Shown here: positions 10,067 through 18,576 of the stretch, one piece after another
Layout of the letters: the number at the start of each line of letters is the position of its first letter
Numbering within the stretch: the first letter of the stretch is position 1
Origin: Novosphingobium sp. MW5
Lineage (GTDB): Bacteria; Pseudomonadota; Alphaproteobacteria; Sphingomonadales; Sphingomonadaceae
Assembly: GCA_025938935.1 (NCBI GenBank)
Contig: JAPCWB010000001.1
Coordinates: 3,445,001-3,509,000 of the forward strand
Reading direction: 5' to 3'
Length of the DNA: 64,000 nucleotides
Translations under genes and position numbers: made by a program
Notes under the pieces: generated by a model
Told to the model about the DNA's origin: nothing
What the model saw: only the letters and a program-made list of their open reading frames with translations
The model's database searches: none

Positions 10067-10597
10067 ATGTCCCTGCTGAAGCGCCTGCTGCGCCCCAAGG
10101 GTGACGACCTTTCGCCCTATCGCCCGCTGTGGCACCGCGTGGTCGAACTCTCGCGCGATCCCGCCTGGTACCGCGATGCCGGCATTGCCGACACCGTGCC
10201 GGGGCGATTCGACGCGATCACTCTCGTCCTCAGCCTCGTCCTGCTGCGCATGGAACGCGAGGAGGCGCTGGTCGAACCTTCCGTGCGGCTGACCGAACTG
10301 TTCGTCGATGACATGGACGGCCAGCTGCGCCAGTCGGGCGTGGGCGACATGGTGGTCGGCAAGAAGATGGGCAAGCTGATGAGCGCACTGGGCGGGCGGC
10401 TGGGTGCCTACCGCGATGCCCTCGCCGCCGGCGATGACGTCGCGCTGGGCGAGGCGATCGGCCGCAACGTGACCTTCAACGAAGGCGCGGAGCCTGCCGT
10501 GGCCGCAGCGATGGCGCGCCGGTTTGCCGAAGCGCTGGCGGCAAAGGACGCCTCCGCCCTGCTCGCCGGGGACATCGCGCTGGAGCCAGCGGCGTGA
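10067..10597 (+). CDS. Ubiquinol-cytochrome c chaperone family protein (Cbp3-like)
   Basis: About 176 residues from ATG 10067, MSLLKRLLRPKGDDLSPYRPLW. The body WYRDAGIADTVPGRFDAITLVLSLVLLRM...LTELFVDDMDGQLRQSGVGD is the ubiquinol-cytochrome c chaperone domain (PF03981), homologous to mitochondrial Cbp3/UQCC1, which helps cytochrome b assembly into complex III. GKKMGKLMSALGGRLGAY is the usual C-terminal helix pair. The stop overlaps the GTG of yceD (GTGA), so the two are translationally coupled, a common pairing in Sphingomonadales. Confidence 0.88.
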   Translation: MSLLKRLLRPKGDDLSPYRPLWHRVVELSRDPAWYRDAGIADTVPGRFDAITLVLSLVLLRMEREEALVEPSVRLTELFVDDMDGQLRQSGVGDMVVGKKMGKLMSALGGRLGAYRDALAAGDDVALGEAIGRNVTFNEGAEPAVAAAMARRFAEALAAKDASALLAGDIALEPAA

Positions 10598-11112
10598 GCG
10601 AGTTCAGCCGCATGATCGACCCGCGCCAGATCACGGCCGCACCAGTCACGCTGGTGGCCAGCGCTGAGGAATGCGCGGCACTGGCCAAGCGGTTCTCTCT
10701 GGTTTCGATCAAGCGGCTTGAAGCGAAAGTCTCGCTTGAACACGATGGTCCGGCGGTGAAGGCAGAGGGCAGCATCAACGCAGAAATCGTGCAGAGCTGC
10801 TCGGTTTCAGGCGAGGACCTGCCCGTCACGATCGACGAACCGGTCAGCCTGCGATTCGTGCCAGAAACAAACCATCGCCCGCACGAGGAACTGGAGCTGG
10901 AGGAGGACGATCTGGACGAGATCGCCTATTCCGGCAGCCAGTTCGACCTTGGCGAGGAAGTGGCACAGACCCTTGTCCTCGCCATCGATCCTTATGCCGA
11001 AGGCCCCGGCGCCGATGAATTCCGCCGCAAGGCCGGGATCATAAACGAAACGGCGAGCGGGCCTTTCGCCGCGCTCGCCGCATTGAAGAAGGATTCGTCG
11101 TCCCGGACCTGA
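10594..11112 (+). CDS. YceD family protein (DUF177)
   Basis: A 172-residue protein starting at a GTG that overlaps the previous stop. The conserved core includes VQSCSVSGEDLPVTIDEPVSLRFVP, an acidic stretch EELELEEDDLDEIAY, and the FDLGEEVAQTLVLAIDPYA motif typical of YceD/DUF177. Homologues in E. coli and plants affect 23S rRNA accumulation and are often next to rpmF, which is absent here. The last residues (SSSRT) and the stop are encoded inside a palindromic REP-like repeat at 11101-11119, so the repeat has shaped the C-terminus. Confidence 0.88.
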   Translation: MSEFSRMIDPRQITAAPVTLVASAEECAALAKRFSLVSIKRLEAKVSLEHDGPAVKAEGSINAEIVQSCSVSGEDLPVTIDEPVSLRFVPETNHRPHEELELEEDDLDEIAYSGSQFDLGEEVAQTLVLAIDPYAEGPGADEFRRKAGIINETASGPFAALAALKKDSSSRT

Positions 11113-11196
11113 TCCGGGACCGGTGGCCGGGAATATCCGGCCGCTCGTCCAAATCGGCTGAACTGGCCAGCGATCCCGGGTCAAGCCCGGGATGAC
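11098..11196. repeat. Inverted pair of REP-like palindromes between yceD and ssb
   Basis: Palindrome 1 (TCCCGGA-cctga-TCCGGGA, 11101-11119) and palindrome 2 (TCCCGGG-tcaag-CCCGGGA, 11174-11192) are near copies in opposite orientation, each flanked by a GTC(A/G)TC or GATGACGA arm. They lie between the convergent ends of yceD and ssb and could act as a bidirectional terminator or as a REP/BIME unit. The yceD stop is inside the first palindrome. Confidence 0.7.
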
Positions 11197-11202
11197 GAGT
11201 TC

Positions 11203-11739
11203 TCAAAACGGGATGTCGTCATCCAGATCGTCGGCATAGCCGCCCGCGCTGGCACCGCCTGCAGAGCCGCCGCCGCCCTGGTTCCAGCCGCCCGACTGGC
11301 CGCCGCCTGAACGCTGGCCACCACCGGAACCGCCGCCCCAGTCACCGCCGCCGCCCGAACGCTGGCCGCCGCCACCGGCGCCGCCACCCGGTGCGCCATC
11401 GAGCATGGTCAGCACTCCGTTCATACCGACCGAAACTTCGGTGGTGTAACGATCGTTGCCGTTCTGGTCCTGCCACTTGCGGGTGCGCAGCTGGCCTTCG
11501 ATGTAAACCTTGCTGCCCTTGCGCAGGTAGTTTTCCGCGACGCGTACCAGACCGTCCGACTGCAGGACGACCGAATGCCATTCGGTGCGTTCCTTGCGTT
11601 CGCCGGTTGCCTTGTCCTTCCAGTTTTCGCTGGTGGCGATGCGCAGGTTGGCGATGCGGCCGCCGTTCTGGAAGCTTTTCACTTCCGGGTCCGCCCCAAG
11701 GTTGCCGACCAGAATGACCTTGTTGACGCTGCCTGCCAT
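11203..11739 (-). CDS. ssb: Single-stranded DNA-binding protein
   Basis: A 178-residue SSB. The N-terminal OB fold begins [21 protein letters not shown] and includes [16 protein letters not shown]...RTEWHSVV and the [13 protein letters not shown] strand. A glycine-rich linker of about 45 residues carries QRSGGG-type repeats. The acidic tip DDLDDDIPF binds partner proteins of replication and repair. It functions as a tetramer on single-stranded DNA. It sits just upstream of feoB on the same strand in coordinates but is transcribed after it, with 15 bp between feoB stop and ssb start in the reverse order (feoB is downstream of no gene but ssb). Confidence 0.97.
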   Translation of the reverse strand: MAGSVNKVILVGNLGADPEVKSFQNGGRIANLRIATSENWKDKATGERKERTEWHSVVLQSDGLVRVAENYLRKGSKVYIEGQLRTRKWQDQNGNDRYTTEVSVGMNGVLTMLDGAPGGGAGGGGQRSGGGGDWGGGSGGGQRSGGGQSGGWNQGGGGSAGGASAGGYADDLDDDIPF

Positions 11740-11754
11740 GAAATTCTCTCTTCG

Positions 11755-13597
11755 CTAAAGCCCGAGCGCCAGCGCGCTCCAGTAGGTGATTCCCGCGAAG
11801 AGATAGGCCAATCCGAACAGGTAAGCCAACATGAAGAGCGGCCATTTCCACCCGTTTGTTTCGCGGCGGGTTACGGCGATCGTGCTCATGCACTGCGGCG
11901 CGAAGACGAACCAGGCGAGGAAGGCGAGCGCCGTGGGCAGGCTCCAGCGCGCGGCGATCTGCTCGCCCAGCGCGGCCTGCGTTCGGTCGTCATCGCCCGA
12001 ATCGACCGCATAGGTCGTCGCCAGCGAGCTCACCGCCACTTCGCGCGCGGCCATGGCGGGGATCAGCGACAGCGCGATGTCGCGGTTGAAGCCGATCGGT
12101 TCGACCACCACGGCAAGGCCATTGGCGATCTTGCCGGCGAAGCTCGCATCAACCCGGCTTTCACCTTGGCCCGCGCGCGGGAAGTTGAGCAGCAACCACA
12201 GCACCACCGTGACCATGAAGATGATCGTGCCGGCGCGGCGCAGGAATATCCACGCGCGCTGCCACAGGCCGATGAGGAGATCCTTCGGCCTCGGCATCTG
12301 GTACTTGGGCAATTCCATGATGAAGCCGCTTGCCGTGCCCTTCGTCACCGAGCGGCGCAGCACCAGCGCGACGACCATGGCGCTGACGATACCCAAGGCA
12401 TAGAGCGTGAACAGGACGAGGCCTTGCAGTCCTATCGGGCCGAGTACGTTCCTTTGCGGGATGACCGCCGCAATCACCACGGCATAGACCGGCAGGCGGG
12501 CCGAACAGGTCATCAGCGGGGCGACGAGGATTGTGGTCAGCCGGTCCTTGGGATCGGCGATCGATCGGGTCGCCATGATGCCGGGAATGGCGCAGGCAAA
12601 GCTGGACAGCAGCGGGATGAAGCTGCGGCCCGACAAGCCGACAGAGGCCATCATCCGGTCCATCAGGAAGGCCGCCCGCGCCATATACCCAGAGGCTTCC
12701 ATGGCGAGGATGAAGAAGAACAGGATGATGATCTGCGGCAGGAAGACCACGACCGCACCGACGCCGGCGATGATGCCGTCGGTTAGGAGGCCCCGCAGCA
12801 GCGATTCAGGCATGGCGGCACGCACGGCATCGCCCAGCGCAGCGGCACCCGCGTCAAGCGCGTCGGCAAAAGGTGCGGCGCCGGCGAATACCGCCTGGAA
12901 CACCACGAACAGCAAGGCGAACAGGATCAGCGGCCCGGCCCACGGATGGAGCAGCACCTTGTCCAGCTTCGCGTGCATCCGGTGCCGCGCGGTTTCGGAA
13001 AGGATCGCGCCTTCGGCAATGGCATGGGCGGAAACGCGCCGCTCTGTCATGGAGATGTGGGCGTGTTGCGGGGTTTCATGCCGGGGAGCGGCCTCGCCTA
13101 TGGCGGAAGCCAGCTCGGCAAGGCCCTTGCGGCGCACGGCAACCGTTTCGATCACCGCGACGCCCAGAGCCGAGGACAGGGCCGAGGGATCGATCACCAG
13201 TCCGTCGCGCTCCGCCAGATCGACCATGTTGAGCGCAACGACGGTGGGCAGGCCCAGCTCGATCACTTCCTGCGCAAAGACGAGGTGCTGTTCGAGGTTG
13301 GAGGCATCGAGCACCACCACCAGCGCATCAGGCGCCGCCTCGCCATCGAATTCGCCGAGGATTACCTTGCGGGTCACCTCCTCGTCAGGGCTGGTGGCAT
13401 CGAGGCCGTAGGATCCCGGCAGGTCCACCAGTTCGACCGGCTGGCCAGAGGCAAGCACCAGTCGTCCGGCTTTCCGTTCCACCGTGACACCGGGATAGTT
13501 GGCGATCTTCTGCCGCGCGCCGGTAAGCGCGTTGAACAGCGCGCTCTTGCCCGCGTTGGGGTTGCCAACCAGCGCGACCTTGCGAGATCTGGCTCAT
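11755..13597 (-). pseudogene. feoB: Ferrous iron transporter FeoB, frameshift near the start
   Basis: FeoB couples an N-terminal G-protein domain to a membrane channel for Fe(II) uptake. The ATG at 13597 overlaps the feoA stop (ATGA). After MSQI the frame must move by one base near 13583 to read KVALVGNPNAGKSALFNALTG (G1 motif), then IANYPGVTVERKAG (G2), VDLPGSYGL (G3), and NMVD (G4). The remaining frame is intact to 11755, with gate motifs and about eight transmembrane helices. The corrected length is about 613 residues. Without the correction only a GTG inside the G domain (13482) is available and the nucleotide-binding loop is lost. A sequencing error is plausible because the rest of the gene is undamaged. 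Confidence 0.85.
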
Positions 13598-13833
13598 GCC
13601 ACCTCGACCGACATGGCACCGGCATGAACCCGGCGCAGGGCGACAGTCATGCGGCCGACCGTGATCGCCAGCGGATCGGACCCGGCAAAGACGCCGCGGT
13701 GCGCCACCGCAACCTTGGCCCCGGTATCGATGCCAAGCGCGCGCAGGCGCTTTCCTTCATCCGGAGCGAGCACGGACCAGTCCACCGCGACGATGCGGGC
13801 CTTCTGTCCGACAGGGAGCAGATCGAGTGTCAT
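13594..13833 (-). CDS. feoA: Ferrous iron transport protein A
   Basis: A 79-residue SH3-like FeoA: MTLDLLPVGQKARIVAVDWSVL...GKRLRALGIDTGAKVAVAHRG...GDPLAI-type ending PLAITVGRMTVALRR. FeoA is a small cytoplasmic partner of FeoB and modulates Fe(II) transport. It is the first gene of the feoAB operon and its stop overlaps the feoB start. Upstream lie a Fur/Irr-like inverted repeat (13866-13884) and an FNR-like site (13888-13901), suggesting control by both iron and oxygen. Confidence 0.93.
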   Translation of the reverse strand: MTLDLLPVGQKARIVAVDWSVLAPDEGKRLRALGIDTGAKVAVAHRGVFAGSDPLAITVGRMTVALRRVHAGAMSVEVA

Positions 13834-13865
13834 AGGGAGCTATGCGCTTGCATGGCGCGAGCCTA

Positions 13866-13884
13866 ATTGCAAGTCATTCGCAAT
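13866..13884. promoter_or_regulatory. Fur-like iron box upstream of feoAB
   Basis: The sequence ATTGC-AAGTCATTC-GCAAT is an inverted repeat resembling alphaproteobacterial Fur/Irr-type boxes (TGCGAATNATTCGCA-like). It is 33-51 bases upstream of the feoA start codon, within the expected promoter region. Confidence 0.55.
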
Positions 13885-13887
13885 AGA

Positions 13888-13901
13888 TTGACCTGGGTCA
13901 A
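13888..13901. promoter_or_regulatory. FNR-like box upstream of feoAB
   Basis: TTGACCTGGGTCAA is a perfect two-fold palindrome fitting the FNR/FnrL pattern TTGAY-N4-RTCAA. Its centre is about 61 bases upstream of the feoA start, consistent with activation of ferrous iron uptake at low oxygen. Confidence 0.6.
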
Positions 13902-13923
13902 ATTGTCGCGGGCCGCCGAGGAT

Positions 13924-14577
13924 TCAGCGCGGGGGGTAGCGCAGGCGGCCCAGGAAGCGCGCCGGGCTGAAATGCATGTCGCGATTGGCCAGCAGTCGCG
14001 CCTTGGCCTTTTCGAACTTCATCACGCCTTCGATTCGCCGGTCAAGAAAGGCGCGGGTTTCCGACAGATCCTCGCTGGTGTCATGGGCGAAAACGGTGAG
14101 AGTCGCGGCATAGATGCCGCCCAGTGTCGCGCGCTTGGTATAATGGTTGTAATCGGTCGCCACGTCACCCGCGAGCCGCCACATGGCATCGGCAGAGCGC
14201 CAGCCCATCTGCGCGGCGCGGGCAAGGTTCTGCGGCATGGCCATGATCGACAGCGCCCGGCGCAGCGCCTCGCGGTCAGCTCCGACGAAATCGAGCCGGA
14301 ATTGCACCAGCTGCCGGATGCGTTCGCGAATCGGCAGGTTGCCGATCTGGCTGGCGGGAAGAGCCTTGGCCATTTCGGCATCGACCGCGAGCGTCCATGC
14401 ATCGATCATGTCCATCGCGCCGCCGGGAAAGGCGATGCGCGCCGTGGCGGGATCGATCCCGGCTTCCTGCGCCGCCATCTCGACCGCCGTCATGGTCCAG
14501 CCGTCGAAAGCCGCCGCACGGGCAATGGCCGGGGCGAGGGCGAGGCGGACTTCTGGAAGGGTAAGGTCAGCGTTCAT
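13924..14577 (-). CDS. COQ9 family protein (ubiquinone biosynthesis)
   Basis: A 217-residue helical protein with the COQ9 pattern: an N-terminal TetR-like fold (GWTMTAVEMAAQEAGID...ARIAFPGGAMDMIDAW) and a C-terminal helical part with the conserved AMPQNLARAAQMGWRSADAMWRLAGD and DYNHYTKRATLGGIYAATL segments. In mitochondria COQ9 binds lipids and presents ubiquinone intermediates to COQ7; bacterial homologues are found in Alphaproteobacteria. The ankyrin gene ends a few bases downstream of the coordinates of its start, so the two may be co-transcribed. Confidence 0.88.
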   Translation of the reverse strand: MNADLTLPEVRLALAPAIARAAAFDGWTMTAVEMAAQEAGIDPATARIAFPGGAMDMIDAWTLAVDAEMAKALPASQIGNLPIRERIRQLVQFRLDFVGADREALRRALSIMAMPQNLARAAQMGWRSADAMWRLAGDVATDYNHYTKRATLGGIYAATLTVFAHDTSEDLSETRAFLDRRIEGVMKFEKAKARLLANRDMHFSPARFLGRLRYPPR

Positions 14578-14583
14578 AGCGGC

Positions 14584-15221
14584 TCAGAGCATGGGGCCGT
14601 AAGTCTTGGTCTTCTTGGCCTTGGCCGCCTTGCCGGCCGCCTCGATCTCGTTGCCGAGCACGGTGCCCTTGATCGAAAGCTGGGCGTAATCGACCGCGCT
14701 GCGGCCCGAATTGTCCGCCTTGTTCGCATCGGCACCCGCGGCGATCAGTGCGCGGGCCAGCTCAAGGTTCTTCTGGTGGACTGCCGCGATCAGCGGGGTT
14801 TCACCTGCTGGCCCCGGATCATTCACCTTTGCGCGCTTCTCGATCAGTTCGAGTGCGCCGTCGATGAAGCTGGTGTTCACCGCCAGCCACAGCGGGGTGG
14901 TGCCCTGGTTGTTGCGGATGTTCACATCGGCTTGGTTGTTGATCAGGAATCGCAGCCGGGGAACATCGCGCCGCTTCACGACAATGTGCAGCGCCGAATC
15001 GCCGGTGGTGATGTCCTGCGCATTGACGATGATTGTGCCGGGCGTGCTCTTCGAACCCGAAGAGCCAAGCATCTTCTGCACCGCTTCGAGGTCCTTCTTG
15101 CGCACCGCTTCAAGGAACTTGTGCCCCTGCGATACCTGCGCCTGCGCGGAAGGTGCGGAAAGCAGCCCCCTGCCGGCACCAGAGCCAGTGCCAATGCCAG
15201 ACCCATCACCCTGTTTCGCAC
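14584..15221 (-). pseudogene. Secreted ankyrin-repeat protein, frameshift in G5 tract
   Basis: A signal peptide begins at GTG 15221 (MRNRVMGLALALALVPAG). The frame is lost at a run of five C on the plus strand (15166-15170). With six bases there it would read on through LLSAPSAQAQ (cleavage about AQA|Q) into the ankyrin region FLEAVRKKDLEAVQKML. Four ankyrin-type repeats are visible, such as GDSALHIVVKRRDVPRLRFL, GTTPLWLAVN and GETPLIAAVHQKNLELARAL. The C-terminus is lysine-rich. It is probably a periplasmic protein-interaction module. Because the break is a homopolymer length change, a sequence error is likely. Confidence 0.72.
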
Positions 15222-15285
15222 GATTTTCGTCTCCTGCGGCCCATTGCCCGTCGCGGCCGTCTTGCGCGCCGGGCTTTAGCAGAGC

Positions 15286-15927
15286 ATGAACCGCCGCGCC
15301 ATGAGCAAGAACGCCCCCCGACGCCCCTATTTCGCCCTCGCCCTTTCGCTCCTGCTCGCCGCCTGTGGCAGCGGCGCGAGTGGCCCTGCCCAGCCTGACC
15401 TTTCAACGGCCCCGCTGGCCGGCGCGCGCATCGGCGGCGATTTTGCCCTGACCGGCAGCCAGGGACAGACGGTCCGCTGGTCCGATTTCAAGGGCAAGTG
15501 GCGCGTGGTCTATTTCGGCTACACCTGGTGCCCCGATGCCTGCCCGATGGACATGACCGTGCTGAGCCAGGGCCTGCAGAAGTACGCGGAGAAGAACCCG
15601 GCGCTCGCCGCGAAGATCCAGCCCATCTTCATCACCATCGATCCGGAACGCGATACGAAGGAACGCGTCGGCGAATTCGCCGCGGCCTTCAAGCCGCCCG
15701 TCGTCGGCCTTACCGGTACGCGCGAACAGATCGATGCCGCGGCCAAGGCCTTCGCCGTCTATCATGCCAAGGGCGCCAATGTTCCGGGCGGCTACCTGAT
15801 GGACCACAGCCGCGGCGCCAACCTGTTCGACCCGGATGGCAAGCCGGTTGCCATCCTGCCTATTGATCAGGGTCTGAAAGATGGCCCGGAGGCAGTCTCG
15901 GCGGAATTGCAGAAATGGGTACGTTGA
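15286..15927 (+). CDS. SCO family copper chaperone lipoprotein
   Basis: A 213-residue protein with a lipoprotein signal (ALSLLLAAC lipobox) and a thioredoxin-like SCO1/SenC domain. The copper-binding motif is YTWCPDACPMDM (C-x3-C) and the distal ligand is the histidine in YLMDHSRGANLF. SCO proteins deliver copper to the CuA centre of cytochrome c oxidase and act in the periplasm, anchored to the inner membrane. Its stop overlaps the start of the YcgN-family gene by 13 bp, so the two are co-translated. Confidence 0.93.
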   Translation: MNRRAMSKNAPRRPYFALALSLLLAACGSGASGPAQPDLSTAPLAGARIGGDFALTGSQGQTVRWSDFKGKWRVVYFGYTWCPDACPMDMTVLSQGLQKYAEKNPALAAKIQPIFITIDPERDTKERVGEFAAAFKPPVVGLTGTREQIDAAAKAFAVYHAKGANVPGGYLMDHSRGANLFDPDGKPVAILPIDQGLKDGPEAVSAELQKWVR

Positions 15928-16364
15928 GACCCGCCTTTGCCGAAATGCCGATCGAAGCGCTGACCCGCGAGGAGTGGGAAGCGCTGTGCGACGGCTGCGG
16001 CCAGTGCTGCCGCCACAAGGTGGAAGACGAGGATTCGGGACGGGTCTGGCCGACCAATGTCGGCTGCCGCCTACTCGACTTGAAGACGGCGCAGTGTTCG
16101 GATTACAAGAACCGGCTGAAATATGTGCCCGACTGCGTGCAGCTTACCCCGGCCCTTGCCGGATCGCTGCCTTGGCTCCCCGCCACCTGCGCCTATCGCC
16201 TGCGCGCCGAGGGCAAGGCCCTGCCCGAATGGCATTACCTCGTTTGCGGGGACCGGGAAGCGGTTCACCGCGCCGGCGTCGGCGTGCGCGGCAAGCTGCT
16301 GCATGAAGACTTCGCCGGCCCGATCGAGAACCATGTCGTCTGGGACGAAGCCTACAATGGATAG
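15915..16364 (+). CDS. YcgN family cysteine-cluster protein (UPF0260)
   Basis: A 149-residue cytoplasmic protein with the family cysteine cluster CDGCGQCCRHK (about residues 25-35) and further conserved cysteines in GCRLLDLKTAQCSDY, PDCVQLTP, ATCAYR and HYLVCGD. This layout defines the YcgN/UPF0260 family, probably metal or Fe-S binding, with unknown function. It overlaps the SCO gene and precedes the YgjP-like gene by 5 bp, forming a three-gene unit. Confidence 0.9.
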   Translation: MGTLRPAFAEMPIEALTREEWEALCDGCGQCCRHKVEDEDSGRVWPTNVGCRLLDLKTAQCSDYKNRLKYVPDCVQLTPALAGSLPWLPATCAYRLRAEGKALPEWHYLVCGDREAVHRAGVGVRGKLLHEDFAGPIENHVVWDEAYNG

Positions 16365-16369
16365 GCGAA

Positions 16370-17095
16370 ATGCTTGACTGGCTGCGCGGAGATCCCCGGC
16401 AGGACCCGACGATAGAGGTCGGCGGCGTTCTGCTGCCGGTGCAGGTGCGTCGCAATGCCCTTGCAAAACGCCTGACGCTCCGCCTCGCGCCCGATGGCAA
16501 GGCCGTGCAGGTCACCATCCCGCGCTGGACCCCGACCCGCGAGGCGCTGGCCTTCGCCCGGCAGGGAGCGCCTTGGCTCGAACAGCAGCTCGGCAAGATC
16601 GCGCCCACCCGCACGATTGCCGACGGCACGGTAATCCCCTTCCGGGGCCTCCCTCACGCCATCCGCCACGATCCCGCGCATCCCCGAAAGGTGCGGCTGG
16701 AGGAGAATGCGATCCGCCTCGGCGGCCCGGCGGACAGCCTAGCCGCCCGGCTCGAACGCTGGCTGCGCGGCGAGGCGCAGGCGAAACTGGCAGACGATCT
16801 TGCCTATTACTGCGCCCGCGCGGGCAAGATGCCTCCGGCCCTCAGCCTGTCCGGCGCGCAGCGGCGGTGGGGGAGCTGCTCGGCCAAGGGCGTAATCCGC
16901 ATCAACTGGCGGCTGATCATGGCGCCGGACACCGTGCGCCGCTCGGTCGTCGCGCACGAGGTCGCGCACCTTTCGCACTTTGACCATTCGCCCGAATTCC
17001 ACGCCGCCCTGCGCGCCTTGTTCGAAGACGACCTCTCGGCCGCCGACCGCTGGCTGAAGCGCGAGGGGCGCTCGCTCTATAGCCATTTCGGCTGA
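16370..17095 (+). CDS. YgjP/SprT-like zinc metallopeptidase (DUF45)
   Basis: A 241-residue protein of the YgjP-like metallopeptidase family. The zinc site is HEVAHLSHFDHSPEF (HExxH plus third ligand His). The preceding RRWGSCSAKGVIRINWRLIMAP block is the strongest family signature. The N-terminal half has the usual VRRNALAKRLTLRLAPDG strand segment. Function in bacteria is not established; related SprT-like enzymes act on protein-DNA crosslinks. Confidence 0.9.
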   Translation: MLDWLRGDPRQDPTIEVGGVLLPVQVRRNALAKRLTLRLAPDGKAVQVTIPRWTPTREALAFARQGAPWLEQQLGKIAPTRTIADGTVIPFRGLPHAIRHDPAHPRKVRLEENAIRLGGPADSLAARLERWLRGEAQAKLADDLAYYCARAGKMPPALSLSGAQRRWGSCSAKGVIRINWRLIMAPDTVRRSVVAHEVAHLSHFDHSPEFHAALRALFEDDLSAADRWLKREGRSLYSHFG

Positions 17096-17135
17096 CGCTC
17101 TGGCCTTGGGCCGCAACAATGCCTAGATTGGTCCC

Positions 17136-17570
17136 ATGCTGATCCGTCGATCCTACATGAAGCACATCAACCCGCGCGGCGCCGTCGCCGATTTTCGCGA
17201 GGTATTCCGCCAGGCTGGCAAGAACCGCTGGAAAATCACCATCGCGGCCATGGCGATCACCGGCACGCTGTTCTGGGCGCTGACCAAGGATTCATGGCGC
17301 ATCCCGCCGGCCAAGCCGGAGATCACCTATATCAATTCCTTCCCGCTCGACCGTACGCCCGAGGAAACCAAGGCCTTTATCGAGAAGAACCAGAAACTGA
17401 AGGACAAGGTGGAAGCGCGGGAAAAGGCCTTGGCCGAGGAAAGCAAGGAACTCTACCGCCAGCTCGGCCGGATGTCGGGCATGGACGTTGAAAAGATCGA
17501 ACGCGAGGCGAAGGCCGCCGAAGCCGCCGAGGCCGCACGCAAGCAGCAGGCACCGGTTGGCGGACGCTGA
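17136..17570 (+). CDS. Membrane-anchored coiled-coil protein of unknown function
   Basis: A 144-residue protein with one N-terminal transmembrane helix (ITIAAMAITGTLFWALT, about residues 34-50) and a charged helical region KAFIEKNQKLKDKVEAREKALAEESKELY likely to form a coiled coil. The start may be ATG 17136 or the internal ATG at 17157 (MKHINPRG). I do not recognise a named family, although similar short proteins precede ribD in other sphingomonads by inference from this order only. It overlaps the likely ribD start by 14 bases. Confidence 0.7.
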   Translation: MLIRRSYMKHINPRGAVADFREVFRQAGKNRWKITIAAMAITGTLFWALTKDSWRIPPAKPEITYINSFPLDRTPEETKAFIEKNQKLKDKVEAREKALAEESKELYRQLGRMSGMDVEKIEREAKAAEAAEAARKQQAPVGGR

Positions 17571-18576
17571 CGAAGCCGGCGACCGCCGCTGGCTAGACGC
17601 CGCGGCGCGGCTGGCCGGGCGCGGGGTACCGCTTTCGCGGCCCAACCCTTCGGTTGGCGCGATCATCGTGCGGCAAGGCGTGGTGGTCGGGCGCGGCTGG
17701 ACCATGGCAGGGGGCCGCCCTCACGCCGAGGCGGTGGCGCTAGAGCAGGCCGGAGAGGCGGCCCAAGGCGCAACACTCTATGTAAGCCTCGAACCCTGTG
17801 CCCACACCAGCCCGCGCGGCCCGGCTTGCGCGGACCTCGTCGCCGGCGCGGGACTGGCACGCGTCGTCATCGGATGCCCGGACCCCGACCCGCGCACCGC
17901 CGGCATCGGTGCCGAACGGATACGGTCGGCGGGCATCGAAGTCTTGCTTCCGGGAAGCGCGGCCTGCGAGGCGAGCCTCTCGGGCTACTTCGCCGTGCGC
18001 CAACTCGGAAGGCCGCACGTCACACTCAAGCTCGCCTTGTCGCAAGACGGTGCCCTCGCGCGCCCACCCGGCGGGGATCAGTGGCTGACCGGAGAGGTGG
18101 CCCGCTCCCACGTTCACGCCATGCGGGCGAAGATGGACGCAATCCTTGTCGGCAGCGGCACCTTGCAGGCGGACAATCCGAAGCTCGACGTGCGCTTGCC
18201 GGGCATCGCAGACCGCTCGCCCGAGCGCTGGCTGCTGACGAGCGGCGAGGCTCCGGACGGGTGGAAAGCTGTCGCCTCGCCGCAGGACATATCCGCCCTG
18301 CTGCCGGCCCAATACCTCATGGTGGAAGGCGGCGCACAGACGGCTCGGGCCTTTCTGGCCGCAGAGCTGGTCGACCGCATGCTGCTCTACCGCGCACCCA
18401 TCAGCATCACGGGTGATGTCCCGCGCCTGCCCGAACTGACAGCCGCCGCGCTCGACGGCAGTTCGGTTTGGCACAAGGCCGACAGCCGCCCGCTTGGCAG
18501 CGACACGCTCGACGTTTACGAGGCGCTTCCATGTTCACCGGAATCGTCACCGCCATCGGCACCATCCGCGAAGTGA
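17557..18576 (+). CDS. ribD: Bifunctional diaminohydroxyphosphoribosylaminopyrimidine deaminase/reductase RibD
   Basis: About 339 residues from the TTG at 17557 (LADADEAGDRRWLDAAARLAGRG), chosen because the family N-terminus aligns there; the open frame runs on to 17488. The deaminase domain has the zinc motif HAEAVAL and SLEPCAHTSPRGPAC, with RPNPSVGAIIV at the substrate site. The reductase domain begins RPHVTLKLALSQDGA and contains DAILVGSGTLQADNP and MVEGGAQTARAFL. RibD performs the second and third steps of riboflavin synthesis. The 3' end overlaps ribE by 46 bp. Confidence 0.92.
   Translation: MADADEAGDRRWLDAAARLAGRGVPLSRPNPSVGAIIVRQGVVVGRGWTMAGGRPHAEAVALEQAGEAAQGATLYVSLEPCAHTSPRGPACADLVAGAGLARVVIGCPDPDPRTAGIGAERIRSAGIEVLLPGSAACEASLSGYFAVRQLGRPHVTLKLALSQDGALARPPGGDQWLTGEVARSHVHAMRAKMDAILVGSGTLQADNPKLDVRLPGIADRSPERWLLTSGEAPDGWKAVASPQDISALLPAQYLMVEGGAQTARAFLAAELVDRMLLYRAPISITGDVPRLPELTAAALDGSSVWHKADSRPLGSDTLDVYEALPCSPESSPPSAPSAK

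Noticed and set aside
8837-10597. A 586-residue plus-strand frame
   Set aside because: Only the last 176 residues (from 10067) form a real gene; the earlier part is antisense to hslV and bamE.
13867-15279. A 470-residue plus-strand frame across COQ9 and the ankyrin gene
   Set aside because: It is antisense to both and lacks any domain pattern; the minus-strand readings match known families.
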